DNA of 64,000 nt from Streptomyces asoensis. GTDB lineage: Bacteria > Actinomycetota > Actinomycetes > Streptomycetales > Streptomycetaceae. The notes below the pieces were generated by a model. That model was not told where the DNA came from, did not search any database, and was given only the letters and a program-made list of their open reading frames with translations. Both the position numbers and the translations under genes were made by a program. Below, in pieces: positions 8,269-16,425 of this stretch; the first letter of the stretch is position 1; each line of letters begins with the position of its first letter. The stretch lies in contig NZ_CP049838.1 of the NCBI RefSeq assembly GCF_013085465.1, positions 1,860,001 through 1,924,000 on the forward strand, written 5' to 3'.

Positions 8269-8415
8269 TCCTCGATCCCTCTCGAGGCCGACAGGCGTAC
8301 GACAGAAAAGCGTTCACGGGGCGTTCGTACGGGCGCGTTTTCGTGACACTCCGGCAAGGTCCGCTTAGTAAAGGCCGCCCTGAGGCGGAGGGGGCCGCGC
8401 GGTTCATCCCCAGGG

Positions 8416-8431
8416 GCTACCCGTCGGTAGC
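8416..8431. promoter_or_regulatory. Inverted repeat upstream of alpha/beta hydrolase
   Basis: GCTACC-CGTC-GGTAGC, a perfect 6-bp inverted repeat with a 4-nt centre, 68 bp before the hydrolase start. Its TACC...GGTA layout recalls TetR-type operators, but no TetR gene is present in the window, so the binder is unknown. Confidence 0.45.
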
Positions 8432-8498
8432 TATTGCTGACAAGCTGTCTACGGCGTCCGCCGGCCGGTCCACGGCCAGTCCAGACGAGGAGCTCCCC

Positions 8499-9329
8499 AT
8501 GTCCGCCACCGTCTCCTTCACGGTCCCCTCCCCCAGTGGCCCGCTGCCCGTCACCGTCTCCTACGCGCGCGTGGGCCGGGGCGAGCCGCTGCTCCTGCTG
8601 CACGGCATCGGACACCACCGGCAGGCCTGGGACCCGGTGGTGGACATCCTGGCCGCCGAGCGCGAGGTCATCGCCGTGGACCTGCCCGGCTTCGGCGTGT
8701 CCCCGCCCCTGCCGGACGGACTGGCCTACGACCTGCCCACGACGGCCGCCGTGTTCGCCGCCTTCTGCGAGGCGCTGGGGCTCGACCGACCCCACGTCGC
8801 GGGCAACTCCCTCGGCGGTCTCCTCGCCCTGGAACTGGGCCGCGAGAAGCTCGTACGGTCCGTCACCGCACTGTCGCCCGCCGGATTCTGGTCGCAGGCC
8901 GAGCGGCGCTACGCCTTCGGCGTCCTCCTCACCATGCGGCAGATCTCGCGCCGGATGCCGCTGCCCCTCGTCGAGCGGATGGCGAGCACGGCGGCCGGCC
9001 GTACGGCTCTCACCAGCACCATCTACGCCCGCCCGAGCCGCCGTTCACCCGAGGCCGTGGTCGCCGAGACGCTGGCCCTGGCCCGGGCGACCGGGTTCGA
9101 CCAGACCCTGCGGGCCGGCGCCACCGTCCGGTTCACCGACGACCTCCCCGGTGTCCCGGTCACGCTCGGCTGGGGCACCCGCGACTGGCTGCTCGTGCGC
9201 CGCCAGGGCGTCCGGGCCAAGCGGATCATCCCCGCCGCGCGCCTGGTGCGCCTGCCCGGCTGCGGTCACTGCCCGATGAACGACGACCCGGCGCTCGTCG
9301 CGCGCGTGATTCTCGACGGCAGCCGCTGA
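8499..9329 (+). CDS. Alpha/beta-fold hydrolase
   Basis: 276 residues, cytosolic. Oxyanion motif LLLLHGIG (about 31-38), nucleophile elbow GNSLGG (Ser at about residue 104), and a C-terminal catalytic His in GCGHCPMNDDP. An acidic residue in TLGWGTRDWLL probably completes the triad. GAGGAG lies 7 nt before ATG 8499, supporting this start. Substrate cannot be read from the sequence; esterase, lipase-like or C-C hydrolase activities are all possible. Its last 285 bp are antisense to the reading frame of the EamA gene at 9045-10211. Confidence 0.9.
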   Translation: MSATVSFTVPSPSGPLPVTVSYARVGRGEPLLLLHGIGHHRQAWDPVVDILAAEREVIAVDLPGFGVSPPLPDGLAYDLPTTAAVFAAFCEALGLDRPHVAGNSLGGLLALELGREKLVRSVTALSPAGFWSQAERRYAFGVLLTMRQISRRMPLPLVERMASTAAGRTALTSTIYARPSRRSPEAVVAETLALARATGFDQTLRAGATVRFTDDLPGVPVTLGWGTRDWLLVRRQGVRAKRIIPAARLVRLPGCGHCPMNDDPALVARVILDGSR

Positions 9330-10211
9330 GGTCCTGGGGGCACGCCTCAACACCCCGGCCCCCAGGGCGACTCCGGCCCCGACGAGGGCGCTCCCCACGC
9401 CCTGGGCGGGGCCGTAGGAGCCCGTTCCGACGAGCGGGGCGGTGCAGGCGGCCGCCACCGGGATGAGCCCGGAGAAGAGCGTGGCGCGCTCCGCGCCGAT
9501 CCGCTGCATGCCCATGTACCAGCACACGAAGCCGACGACGGTGACGACGGCGGCCTGCCACAGGAGCGCGGCGGCCTCCGCGCCGTCCGGCCGCCGCAGC
9601 CACGCGCCGCCGTCGAGCAGCAGACCGGTCGCGGCGGCCTCGGCCGCGGCGATCCCGCACACCGTGGCGGACAGCAGCCGTGGCCCCAGAACCCGCAGGA
9701 CGGGCACGGCCAGGACCGCGAAACCGACCTCTCCGGCCAGTGCGCAGACCGAGTAGGCGATGCCCGCGCCGTCCGTGCGGCCCCAGCCCTGCACCGTGAA
9801 CGCGCCGACGGCGACCAGCGACGCCCCCATCAGCACCGGACGGCGGGGCCGCCGCCCCTCCAGCAGCGGGACGACGACCGCCACGACGACGGGCGCGCAG
9901 CCCACGAGGACGCCGGGGACGGCGGGTTCCGCCGAGCGCTCGGCGGCCAGTACGGCCACGTTGAAGCCGACCATCCCGACAGCCGCGAGCAGCGCAAGGC
10001 GCAGCCACAGACGGAGGGTGAGCGCGCGCAGCCGGGCCCCGGCCCCCGCCCCGGCCAGGGGTACGAGCAGCAGACCGGCGAGGCCGTAGCGCAGGGCCTG
10101 GCCGCCCGCGTACGGATAGGCGCCGAGGACGCTGTTGGCGGTGAATGACCCTCCGACGAGGAGACAGGCGAGCGCGGCGAGCAGGGACCCGCGCAGGGTG
10201 GTCGCGTTCAT
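9045..10211 (-). CDS. EamA/DMT-family transporter with read-through tail
   Basis: Ten-helix drug/metabolite transporter; two EamA repeats occupy about residues 1-290 (MNATTLRGSLLAALACLLVGGSFTAN at the N-terminus, PLVGTGSYGPAQGVGSALVGAG near the end). No stop codon follows the last helix. The frame runs on for about 95 charged, low-complexity residues antisense to the hydrolase gene and stops only at 9045. Usual family length is about 290-310, so the tail is either real, the result of a lost stop, or a sequence error near 9330. Start is ATG 10211, divergent from a MocR gene 47 bp away, a common pairing in which MocR controls the exporter. Confidence 0.8.
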   Translation of the reverse strand: MNATTLRGSLLAALACLLVGGSFTANSVLGAYPYAGGQALRYGLAGLLLVPLAGAGAGARLRALTLRLWLRLALLAAVGMVGFNVAVLAAERSAEPAVPGVLVGCAPVVVAVVVPLLEGRRPRRPVLMGASLVAVGAFTVQGWGRTDGAGIAYSVCALAGEVGFAVLAVPVLRVLGPRLLSATVCGIAAAEAAATGLLLDGGAWLRRPDGAEAAALLWQAAVVTVVGFVCWYMGMQRIGAERATLFSGLIPVAAACTAPLVGTGSYGPAQGVGSALVGAGVALGAGVLRRAPRTSAAAVENHARDERRVVVHRAVTAAGQAHQARGGDDPLGPDALAAHEQPVAGAPAERDRDTGEVVGEPDGGAGPQGLVEPGRPGQGQRLGDHGLG

Positions 10212-10243
10212 GCAGGTGACGCTAGGAACTGCGGCGGTCCCGG

Positions 10244-10256
10244 TTAAGGTCCACTT
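10244..10256. promoter_or_regulatory. MocR/PdxR-type box
   Basis: Complement reads AAGTGGACCTTAA, close to the AAGTGGWCTA-type site described for PdxR/MocR regulators. It lies in the 47-bp gap between the EamA and MocR starts. A second GGTCC (10236-10240) 12 nt away may be part of a direct repeat, the arrangement expected for this family. Confidence 0.6.
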
Positions 10257-10258
10257 CC

Positions 10259-11695
10259 ATGACGCCATCGGGGACCAATCCCGTCCCGCAGCCCGGGTCG
10301 GCGGCCTGGGAGCTGCTGCTGCCGGCCGCCTCGGCCCCGCCGCGCGCGCGTGGCCGTGCGCTCCAGGCCGCCCTGCGGGACGCGGTCCGCTCGGGGCGGC
10401 TCGCGCAGGACACCCGGCTGCCGTCGAGCCGGGATCTCGCCGCCGATCTCGGCGTCTCGCGCGGGCTGGTGACGGAGGCGTACGAGCAGTTGACGGCCGA
10501 GGGATACCTGCGCAGCGGCCGCGGAGCGGGAACCTGGGTGAGCGGTGCCGTCCGGGCGGCCCGGCCACGCGCGCGTGACCTCGCTCCGCGTCCCCCGGGC
10601 GTGAGGGCCGACTTCGTGCCGGGCACGCCGGACCTGTCGCTGTTCCCACGCGCCGCCTGGGCCGCCGCGCAGCGGGGTGTGCTCGCCGAGCTGCCCCATC
10701 ACGCACTCGGCTATCCCGACCCGCGCGGGCTGCCCCGGCTGCGCACCGCGCTCGCCGAACTCCTCGCCCGCCGCCGGGGCGTGGTCGCCGATCCGGAGCG
10801 CCTCGTCGTCGTCTCCGGGGTGGCCCAGGCGACGGCGCTGCTCGGTCTCGCGCTGCACGCGCGCGGGACGGACGCCGTCGGCGTCGAGGACCCCGGGAGC
10901 CCCCAGCACAGCACCCTGTACGCGGCGGCGGGCGTCACCTCCGTACCGCTGGCGCTCGACGCCGAGGGGCTGGCCGTGGACCCGCTCAGGTCGTCCGGGG
11001 TACGTGCGGTGGTGACGACGCCGGCGCACCAGTTCCCCACCGGGATCGCGTACTCCGCGCGGCGGCGCGCCGAACTGCTCGACTGGGCGAGGTCCGTGGA
11101 CGGCTTCGTGATCGAGGACGACTACGACGGCGACTTCCGTTACGACCGCGCTCCCGTGGGCGCGCTCCAGGGTCTGGACCCCGAGCGCGTGGCCTACACC
11201 GGGTCGGTCAGCAAGTCGCTCGCACCGGGACTGCGGCTCGGCTGGCTGCTCGTTCCCGAGGCGCTGGCCGAGGAGGTCGTCGAGCGCAAGCGGACGATGG
11301 ACCTCGGCCATCCCACGCTCGACCAGGCGCTGTTCGCCCGGTTCGTGGAGCGCGGCGACTACGACCGTCAGCTGCGCCGCTGCCAGCGGGCCTACCGGGA
11401 GCGCCGGGACGCCCTGGTGGGCGCGCTCCGGGAGCACTTCCCCGGGACGCGGGTGTCCGGGATCGCGGCGGGACTGCATGTCATCGCCGAGTTTCCCGGG
11501 CGGTACGGGCCGCGGGAGCGGTTCCTCGCGCGGACGGCCGCGGCAAGTGTCGAGGTGCGTGCGCTGGCGGAGTACGCACACGCGCGTGCCGTGCGGGGCA
11601 CGCACCTACGTCTCGTCCTCGGCTACGCGCAGATGTCGCCCGCGCGCATCCGGGACGGCGTGCGGCTGATGGCGGAGGCCGTCGCGGGCGGGTGA
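10259..11695 (+). CDS. MocR/GabR-family regulator (wHTH plus aminotransferase-like domain)
   Basis: 478 residues: a GntR-type winged helix (about 35-100, LPSSRDLAADLGVSRGLVTEAYEQLTAEGYL) fused to a fold-type I aminotransferase-like domain (about 115-478). The PLP-lysine region reads TGSVSKSLAPGLRLGW, and the upstream D/Y motif IEDDYDGDFRYD is conserved, so PLP binding is likely. Such proteins sense PLP or an amine such as GABA. Divergence from an EamA exporter and the box at 10244-10256 suggest it controls that transporter and itself. There is almost no leader before ATG 10259. Confidence 0.92.
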   Translation: MTPSGTNPVPQPGSAAWELLLPAASAPPRARGRALQAALRDAVRSGRLAQDTRLPSSRDLAADLGVSRGLVTEAYEQLTAEGYLRSGRGAGTWVSGAVRAARPRARDLAPRPPGVRADFVPGTPDLSLFPRAAWAAAQRGVLAELPHHALGYPDPRGLPRLRTALAELLARRRGVVADPERLVVVSGVAQATALLGLALHARGTDAVGVEDPGSPQHSTLYAAAGVTSVPLALDAEGLAVDPLRSSGVRAVVTTPAHQFPTGIAYSARRRAELLDWARSVDGFVIEDDYDGDFRYDRAPVGALQGLDPERVAYTGSVSKSLAPGLRLGWLLVPEALAEEVVERKRTMDLGHPTLDQALFARFVERGDYDRQLRRCQRAYRERRDALVGALREHFPGTRVSGIAAGLHVIAEFPGRYGPRERFLARTAAASVEVRALAEYAHARAVRGTHLRLVLGYAQMSPARIRDGVRLMAEAVAGG

Positions 11696-11750
11696 CGCAA
11701 GCGGGTGACGCGGGTCGTGCGCATCGGGTCCCGTGTGCGTGCGGCCAGTT

Positions 11751-11772
11751 GTTCACCTGTGGTTTCCGTGTG
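11751..11772 (+). promoter_or_regulatory. PHO box: two 11-nt PhoP direct-repeat units
   Basis: GTTCACCTGTG followed directly by GTTTCCGTGTG. The first unit starts with the perfect Streptomyces PhoP core GTTCACC and the second begins GTTTCC, exactly 11 nt later. It lies 66 bp upstream of the phoD start, where PhoP activation of phosphatase genes is expected. Confidence 0.75.
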
Positions 11773-11837
11773 CGCTGCGGCGCACCAGTAGTTGTGGCTG
11801 TGCACACCGGCCCGTTCCCGCCCCTGGAGGCCCTTCC

Positions 11838-13424
11838 ATGTCACCCAGTCCGTTTCCCGGGCGCCGCGGCGTCCTGCGCGGCTCGCTCGCCGCTTCCGCG
11901 GCCCTGGCCCTGCCCGCCGCCGTCGGCGCGGCGCCCGCTTTCGCGTTGTCCGGGCGGCCCAGGGCGGGTTGGGGTGTGCAGGCCGGGGACGTGACCTCCG
12001 ACTCCGGGCTGGTGTGGGTGCGCTCCGACCGCCCGGCGCGGATGATCGTCGAGACCGCGGCCACCGAGTCGTTCCGGGGTGCCCGCCGATGGCACGGTCC
12101 GCTGCTCGGCGCCGGTACGGACTTCACCGGCACGACCCGGCTGCACGGGCTGCCCGCCGGCGAGCAGATCCACTACCGCGTGCTGCTCGCCGACCCGGAC
12201 GACCCGCGGCGCACCGGGGAGCCCGTGACCGGTACCTTCCGCACCGTGTCCGCGGGGCGTCGGCGCGGGGTGCGCTTCCTGTGGTCCGGGGACCTCGCGG
12301 GCCAGGGCTGGGGCATCAACCCCGAGCTGGGCGGCTACCGCATCTACGACGCGATGGCGAAGCTCGATCCCGACTTCTTCCTGTGCAGCGGCGACAACAT
12401 CTACGCCGACGGCCCGATCACGCCGACCCAGGCGCTGCCCGACGGCACCCTCTGGCGCAATGTCACCACCGAGGAGAAGTCCAAGGTCGCCGAGACCCTC
12501 GCCGAGTTCCGCGGCAACTTCCGCTACAACCTGCTCGACGAGAACCTGCGCCGCTTCAACGCACAGGTGCCGTCCATCATCCAGTGGGACGACCACGAGG
12601 TCCGCAACAACTGGTACCCGGGCGAGGTGATCGCCGACTCCGACGCCCGGTACACGGAGAAGAGCGTCGACGTGCTCGCGGGGCGCGCCCGGCGGGCGTT
12701 CGGCGAGTACTTCCCGATCTCGACCCTGCGTCCGGGCGCCAGGGAGGGCCGGGTCCACCGGGTCGTGCGCCACGGGCCGCTGCTGGACGTGTTCGTGCTG
12801 GACATGCGGACGTACCGCAACGCCAACTCGCCGGACGACCAGACCGTGGACCCGCAGGGCATCCTCGGCGCCGAGCAGCTGGAGTGGCTGAAGCGGGAGC
12901 TCTCCCGGTCGCGCGCGGTGTGGAAGGTGATCGCCGCCGACATGCCGCTCGGCCTGGTGGTGCCCGACGCCACCGAGGGCAAGGCGAACATCGAGGCCGT
13001 CGCGCAGGGCGACCCGGGCGCACCGCTGGGCCGTGAGCTCCAGATCGCGGAGCTGCTGCGGTACATCAAGCACCGCCGGATCACCGGCACGGTGTGGCTG
13101 ACGGCCGACGTCCACCACACCTCGGCGCAGCACTACCAGCCCTCGCGGGCCGCGTTCACCGACTTCGAGCCGTTCTGGGAGTTCGTCTCCGGTCCGCTCA
13201 ACGCGGGCGCCTTCCCGGCCAGCGCGCTGGACAACACCTTCGGTCCGCAGCGGGTGTTCGTGAAGGCGCCGACCGCCTCGAACGTGTCGCCCGCAGGCGG
13301 CTACCAGTTCTTCGGCGAGGTCGACATCGACGGCGGCAGCGGGGAGCTGACGGTGCGTCTGCGCGAGCAGGACGGGACCGTGCTGTTCACACAGGTGCTC
13401 CAGCCGGGACGGGTCGGCCAGTAG
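11838..13424 (+). CDS. phoD: Tat-exported PhoD-family alkaline phosphatase/phosphodiesterase
   Basis: 528 residues. Twin-arginine signal at the N-terminus (GRRGVLRGSLAASAALALPAAVGA, cleavage near APAFA) for folded export. An N-terminal PhoD beta-sandwich is followed by the calcineurin-like catalytic domain, with metal-binding motifs SGDNIYAD, WDDHEVRNNW and TADVHHT. GGAGG lies 7 nt before ATG 11838. PhoD enzymes bind Fe/Ca and release phosphate from phosphomonoesters, phosphodiesters and teichoic acids outside the cell. The PHO box upstream indicates induction under phosphate starvation. It is followed by a strong terminator hairpin. Confidence 0.93.
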   Translation: MSPSPFPGRRGVLRGSLAASAALALPAAVGAAPAFALSGRPRAGWGVQAGDVTSDSGLVWVRSDRPARMIVETAATESFRGARRWHGPLLGAGTDFTGTTRLHGLPAGEQIHYRVLLADPDDPRRTGEPVTGTFRTVSAGRRRGVRFLWSGDLAGQGWGINPELGGYRIYDAMAKLDPDFFLCSGDNIYADGPITPTQALPDGTLWRNVTTEEKSKVAETLAEFRGNFRYNLLDENLRRFNAQVPSIIQWDDHEVRNNWYPGEVIADSDARYTEKSVDVLAGRARRAFGEYFPISTLRPGAREGRVHRVVRHGPLLDVFVLDMRTYRNANSPDDQTVDPQGILGAEQLEWLKRELSRSRAVWKVIAADMPLGLVVPDATEGKANIEAVAQGDPGAPLGRELQIAELLRYIKHRRITGTVWLTADVHHTSAQHYQPSRAAFTDFEPFWEFVSGPLNAGAFPASALDNTFGPQRVFVKAPTASNVSPAGGYQFFGEVDIDGGSGELTVRLREQDGTVLFTQVLQPGRVGQ

Positions 13425-13451
13425 TCCGCCGTCCCGTACCCTCGGACACGT

Positions 13452-13484
13452 GCCGCGCACCGGCGTCATCCCCCGGTGCGCGGC
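13452..13484 (+). terminator. Terminator hairpin after phoD
   Basis: Perfect 12-bp stem GCCGCGCACCGG / CCGGTGCGCGGC with a 9-nt loop, 27 bp after the phoD stop. No T-tract. Confidence 0.75.
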
Positions 13485-13541
13485 GCGGTCGTGACGCCTC
13501 GTACACGGCGTGATCGTAGAAGAATTAACAAATCGGGCATT

Positions 13542-13554
13542 GGTAACCTTTACC
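13542..13554. promoter_or_regulatory. Small palindrome in AT-rich promoter region
   Basis: GGTAA-CCT-TTACC, a 5-3-5 palindrome inside a locally AT-rich stretch (13510-13600) upstream of the ACT-GNAT gene. Probably promoter or operator; weak evidence. Confidence 0.35.
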
Positions 13555-13608
13555 CATCAGTCACAAACCGTTCGTGATCACGCAACACCGTTCCTCCACA
13601 GTGGCTGC

Positions 13609-15030
13609 ATGACTCGAGACATGTCTGATGTGACGCGTGCGAAACGCGGACGCCCGGTGCACCACTGGCGACGGGACGTGGTGGAACTCGCCGCGCTGTT
13701 CACAGCGGTCGCGGTGGCCGACGGGGTGGCGAACCTGGTGGGACACGGACCCGACGGTCCGGCGCTGCTGGCCGTCTCCGCTGCGGTGCTCGTCGCCACG
13801 GCCGGCTTCCACACCTGGTGGGCACGGCGCCACGGTCACGCGCCCCCGACGGGCGATACCGACGCCCGGCCGCGCTCCGAGGAGCCGCAGGCCGGGCCGT
13901 CCGAACTCCCCTCCCAGGTCACCGAGGAGAGCGCCCTGTGGCGGATGCGGACGACGGTGAAGGACGCCCCGGGGTCGCTGGCCGCGCTCTGCGCGGCGCT
14001 CGCCGGCCACCGGGTGGACATCCTGAGCCTCCAGACGCACCCGCTGGGCGAGGACACCGTGGACGAGTTCCTGCTGCGCGCCCCGGGCGCCCTGGCGGCG
14101 GCCGAGATCACCCGGGCCGTGGCACTGGCGGGCGGCAGCGGCACCTGGATCGAGCGGGCCGACGCCCACGACCTGGTGGACGCGCCGACCCGGGTCCTCG
14201 GCCTGGCCACCCGCACCGCCCTCGACGCGGCTGAACTACCCTTGGCGCTACGTCAGTTGCTGGGTCGCTGCACGATCCGTTCGCTGCCCGCCGCGTCGGG
14301 CGGCAGCGGTCGCGGGCCGGAGGGCGTGCCCGTGGAGGGCGTACTGGAGGACACCGTGATGCGCCTGCGGGCGCCGGAAGGCGGAGTGATCACCGTGGAG
14401 CGGCCGTACCTGCCGTTCACCCCGACCGAGTTCGCACGCGCGCGTGCACTGGTGGAGCTGGACGCCCGGCTCGGCCCGCGGGTGCCGAGCGGCCAGGACG
14501 TGCTGACGCTGCCCGAGGGCAACGCCATCACCGTGCGCCGGGCCGACACCGGTGACCTGGCGGCGGCGAAGGCCATGCATGAGCGGTGCTCCTCGCGCAC
14601 GCTCGGGATGCGCTACCACGGGCCCGTCGGCGACGCCGACCGCTACCTCAGGCACCTGCTCAGCCCCCGCTTCGGCCGCACCCTCGCTGTGCAGACACCG
14701 TCGGGGCGCGTCGTCGGCCTCGGCCACCTGCTGTGGGACGGTGACGAGACGGAGGTCGCCCTGCTGATCGAGGACCGGTGGCAGCGGCGCGGCATCGGCG
14801 CCGAACTGCTCGGCCGGCTGGTGGCGATGGCCGTCGAGGCGGGCTGCGAGAGCGTCTACGCCGTGACACAGGCCTCCAACACCGGCATGGTCGCCGCCAT
14901 GCGCGGTCTCGACCTGCCCCTCGACTACCAGATCGAGGAGGGCACCCTGGTCATCACCGCCCGCCTGGACGCCGCGAACCGGGCCCGGGCCGGATCCGGG
15001 CGGTACGACGAGCGCGTCGCACGCGACTGA
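13609..15030 (+). CDS. Membrane-anchored ACT domain-GNAT acetyltransferase fusion
   Basis: 473 residues. Two hydrophobic N-terminal segments (about 24-43 and 50-70) are followed by an acidic linker. An ACT-like ligand-binding domain follows (about 107-185, MRTTVKDAPGSLAALCAALAGHRVDILSLQTHPL), then a middle region, then a C-terminal GNAT domain (about 320-465) with the acetyl-CoA loop RWQRRGIGAELLGRLV. ACT-GNAT fusions suggest protein lysine acetylation controlled by an amino acid, as in actinobacterial PatA-type enzymes; here the N-terminal helices add a membrane location. The start ATGACTCGAGAC lacks a clear ribosome site; ATG 13621 is an alternative. Confidence 0.85.
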   Translation: MTRDMSDVTRAKRGRPVHHWRRDVVELAALFTAVAVADGVANLVGHGPDGPALLAVSAAVLVATAGFHTWWARRHGHAPPTGDTDARPRSEEPQAGPSELPSQVTEESALWRMRTTVKDAPGSLAALCAALAGHRVDILSLQTHPLGEDTVDEFLLRAPGALAAAEITRAVALAGGSGTWIERADAHDLVDAPTRVLGLATRTALDAAELPLALRQLLGRCTIRSLPAASGGSGRGPEGVPVEGVLEDTVMRLRAPEGGVITVERPYLPFTPTEFARARALVELDARLGPRVPSGQDVLTLPEGNAITVRRADTGDLAAAKAMHERCSSRTLGMRYHGPVGDADRYLRHLLSPRFGRTLAVQTPSGRVVGLGHLLWDGDETEVALLIEDRWQRRGIGAELLGRLVAMAVEAGCESVYAVTQASNTGMVAAMRGLDLPLDYQIEEGTLVITARLDAANRARAGSGRYDERVARD

Positions 15031-15046
15031 GCCACGGGGCACCGCG

Positions 15047-15078
15047 CGGCCCGGCGGTTCGACAACACCGCCGGGCCG
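15047..15078. terminator. Bidirectional terminator hairpin
   Basis: Perfect 12-bp stem CGGCCCGGCGGT / ACCGCCGGGCCG with an 8-nt loop, between the convergent ACT-GNAT and PLP-enzyme genes. Degenerate GGATCGCCGC repeats follow (15100-15140). Confidence 0.75.
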
Positions 15079-15144
15079 TCCGCACACGGTTCGCCGCACA
15101 AGGATCGCCGCTACGGTTCGCGGCCTACGGATCGCCGCGTACGG

Positions 15145-16383
15145 TCACACGACGGCGGCTCCGCGCTCGACCGGGTCGGCCGTGGCGCCCGCGCCGAGCG
15201 CGCCTCGCAGGTCCCCCCACAGGTCCTCGACGTCCTCCAGGCCGACCGAGAGCCGCAGCAGCCGATCGCTCACGCCCGCGCCCCGGCGCTCCTGCGCGTC
15301 CACGATGCGATGGCTGATGGACGCCGGGTGCTGGATGAGGGTGTCGACGCTGCCGAGGCTGACGGCCGGGGTGATCAGACGGACCCCCGCGATCACCTCG
15401 TGCGGGTCGCCGTGGACCTCGAAGGCGATCATCGCGCCGCCGATCCGCGGATAGTGGACGCGGGCCACCCGCGGGTCGGCGGCCAGCCGCCGGGCCAGAT
15501 CGGCGGCGGTCGCGGAGGCGGCCCGCACCCGCACCGGGAGCGTCGACAGGCCCCGCAACAGCAGATAGCCGGCCAGCGGATGCAGGACGCCGCCGGTGGC
15601 GAACCGTATCTGCCGAAGCCGCCCGGCGAACTCCTCGTCGCAGGCCACCACGCCCCCCAGCACGTCCCCGTGTCCGCCCAGGTACTTGGTGGCGCTGTGC
15701 AGGACGAGCCGCGCGCCTCGCTCGGCGGGGCGCTGGAGCACGGGCGTCGCGAAGGTGTTGTCGGCGAGCAGCGGGACCGAGCCGCAGGCGTGGGCGACGG
15801 CCCGCAGGTCGACCTCGGCGAGCGTCGGGTTGGCCGGCGTCTCGACCATGACAAGACCGGTGTCCGGGCGCAGCGCGTCCGCGATCCCGGCCGGGTCGGT
15901 CCAGGTGACCTCCGAGCCGAGCAGCCCGGCGGTCAGCAGGTGGTCGCTGCAACCGTAGAGGGGGCGTACGGCGACGACGTGCCGCAGCCCCGTCGAGGCG
16001 CGCGCGAGCAGCACCGCGCTCAGCGCCGCCATCCCGCTGGCGAACGCGACCGCGCTGTCGGTGCCCTCGAGGCGGGCGAGGGCGGTCTCGAAGCGGGCGA
16101 CCGTCGGGTTGCCCAGGCGGCCGTAGACGGGCGGCCCCTCCGGCTCCGCGCCCGTCGCGGCGAACGCGTCGATGCGGGCGGCCTCGGCGCGGCTGTCGAA
16201 GGAGGGGTAGGTGGTGGACAGGTCGATCGGCGGGGCGTGCAGGCCCTGGCGGGCCAGGTCGTCCCGCCCGGCGTGCACGGCCTCGGTGGCCAGTGCGCGG
16301 GGCGCTCTCGACGGGGTTCGGCGTACGTCGTCGTACGCGTGCGTGCTCGCTGAGGCTGAGTCCATGGACCGCAGGGTGAACAT
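15145..16383 (-). CDS. Trans-sulfuration PLP enzyme (cystathionine gamma-synthase/lyase family)
   Basis: About 412 residues of the Cys/Met metabolism PLP family. Visible: substrate and PLP region YGRLGNPTVARFETALARLEGTDSAVAFASGMAA, the aspartate in ETPANPTL...ADNTFATP, the Schiff-base lysine in LHSATKYLGGHGD, and the C-terminal motif AVSLGSVDTLIQHPASISH. Whether it acts as gamma-synthase, gamma-lyase or methionine gamma-lyase cannot be decided. ATG 16383 fits a leaderless transcript from a GATTAC-like -10; ATG 16365 is the alternative. Divergent from an Lrp/AsnC gene that probably regulates it in response to a sulfur or other amino acid. Confidence 0.9.
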   Translation of the reverse strand: MFTLRSMDSASASTHAYDDVRRTPSRAPRALATEAVHAGRDDLARQGLHAPPIDLSTTYPSFDSRAEAARIDAFAATGAEPEGPPVYGRLGNPTVARFETALARLEGTDSAVAFASGMAALSAVLLARASTGLRHVVAVRPLYGCSDHLLTAGLLGSEVTWTDPAGIADALRPDTGLVMVETPANPTLAEVDLRAVAHACGSVPLLADNTFATPVLQRPAERGARLVLHSATKYLGGHGDVLGGVVACDEEFAGRLRQIRFATGGVLHPLAGYLLLRGLSTLPVRVRAASATAADLARRLAADPRVARVHYPRIGGAMIAFEVHGDPHEVIAGVRLITPAVSLGSVDTLIQHPASISHRIVDAQERRGAGVSDRLLRLSVGLEDVEDLWGDLRGALGAGATADPVERGAAVV

Positions 16384-16401
16384 CGAACGGGGCGCGGTAA
16401 T

Positions 16402-16421
16402 CGAACACCGTGCTACGTTCG
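16402..16421. promoter_or_regulatory. Lrp operator candidate
   Basis: CGAAC-(10 nt)-GTTCG inverted repeat in the 42-bp divergent gap, with a third CGAAC at 16384-16388. It overlaps the likely promoters of both the Lrp gene and the PLP enzyme. Confidence 0.5.
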
Positions 16422-16425
16422 GCCA

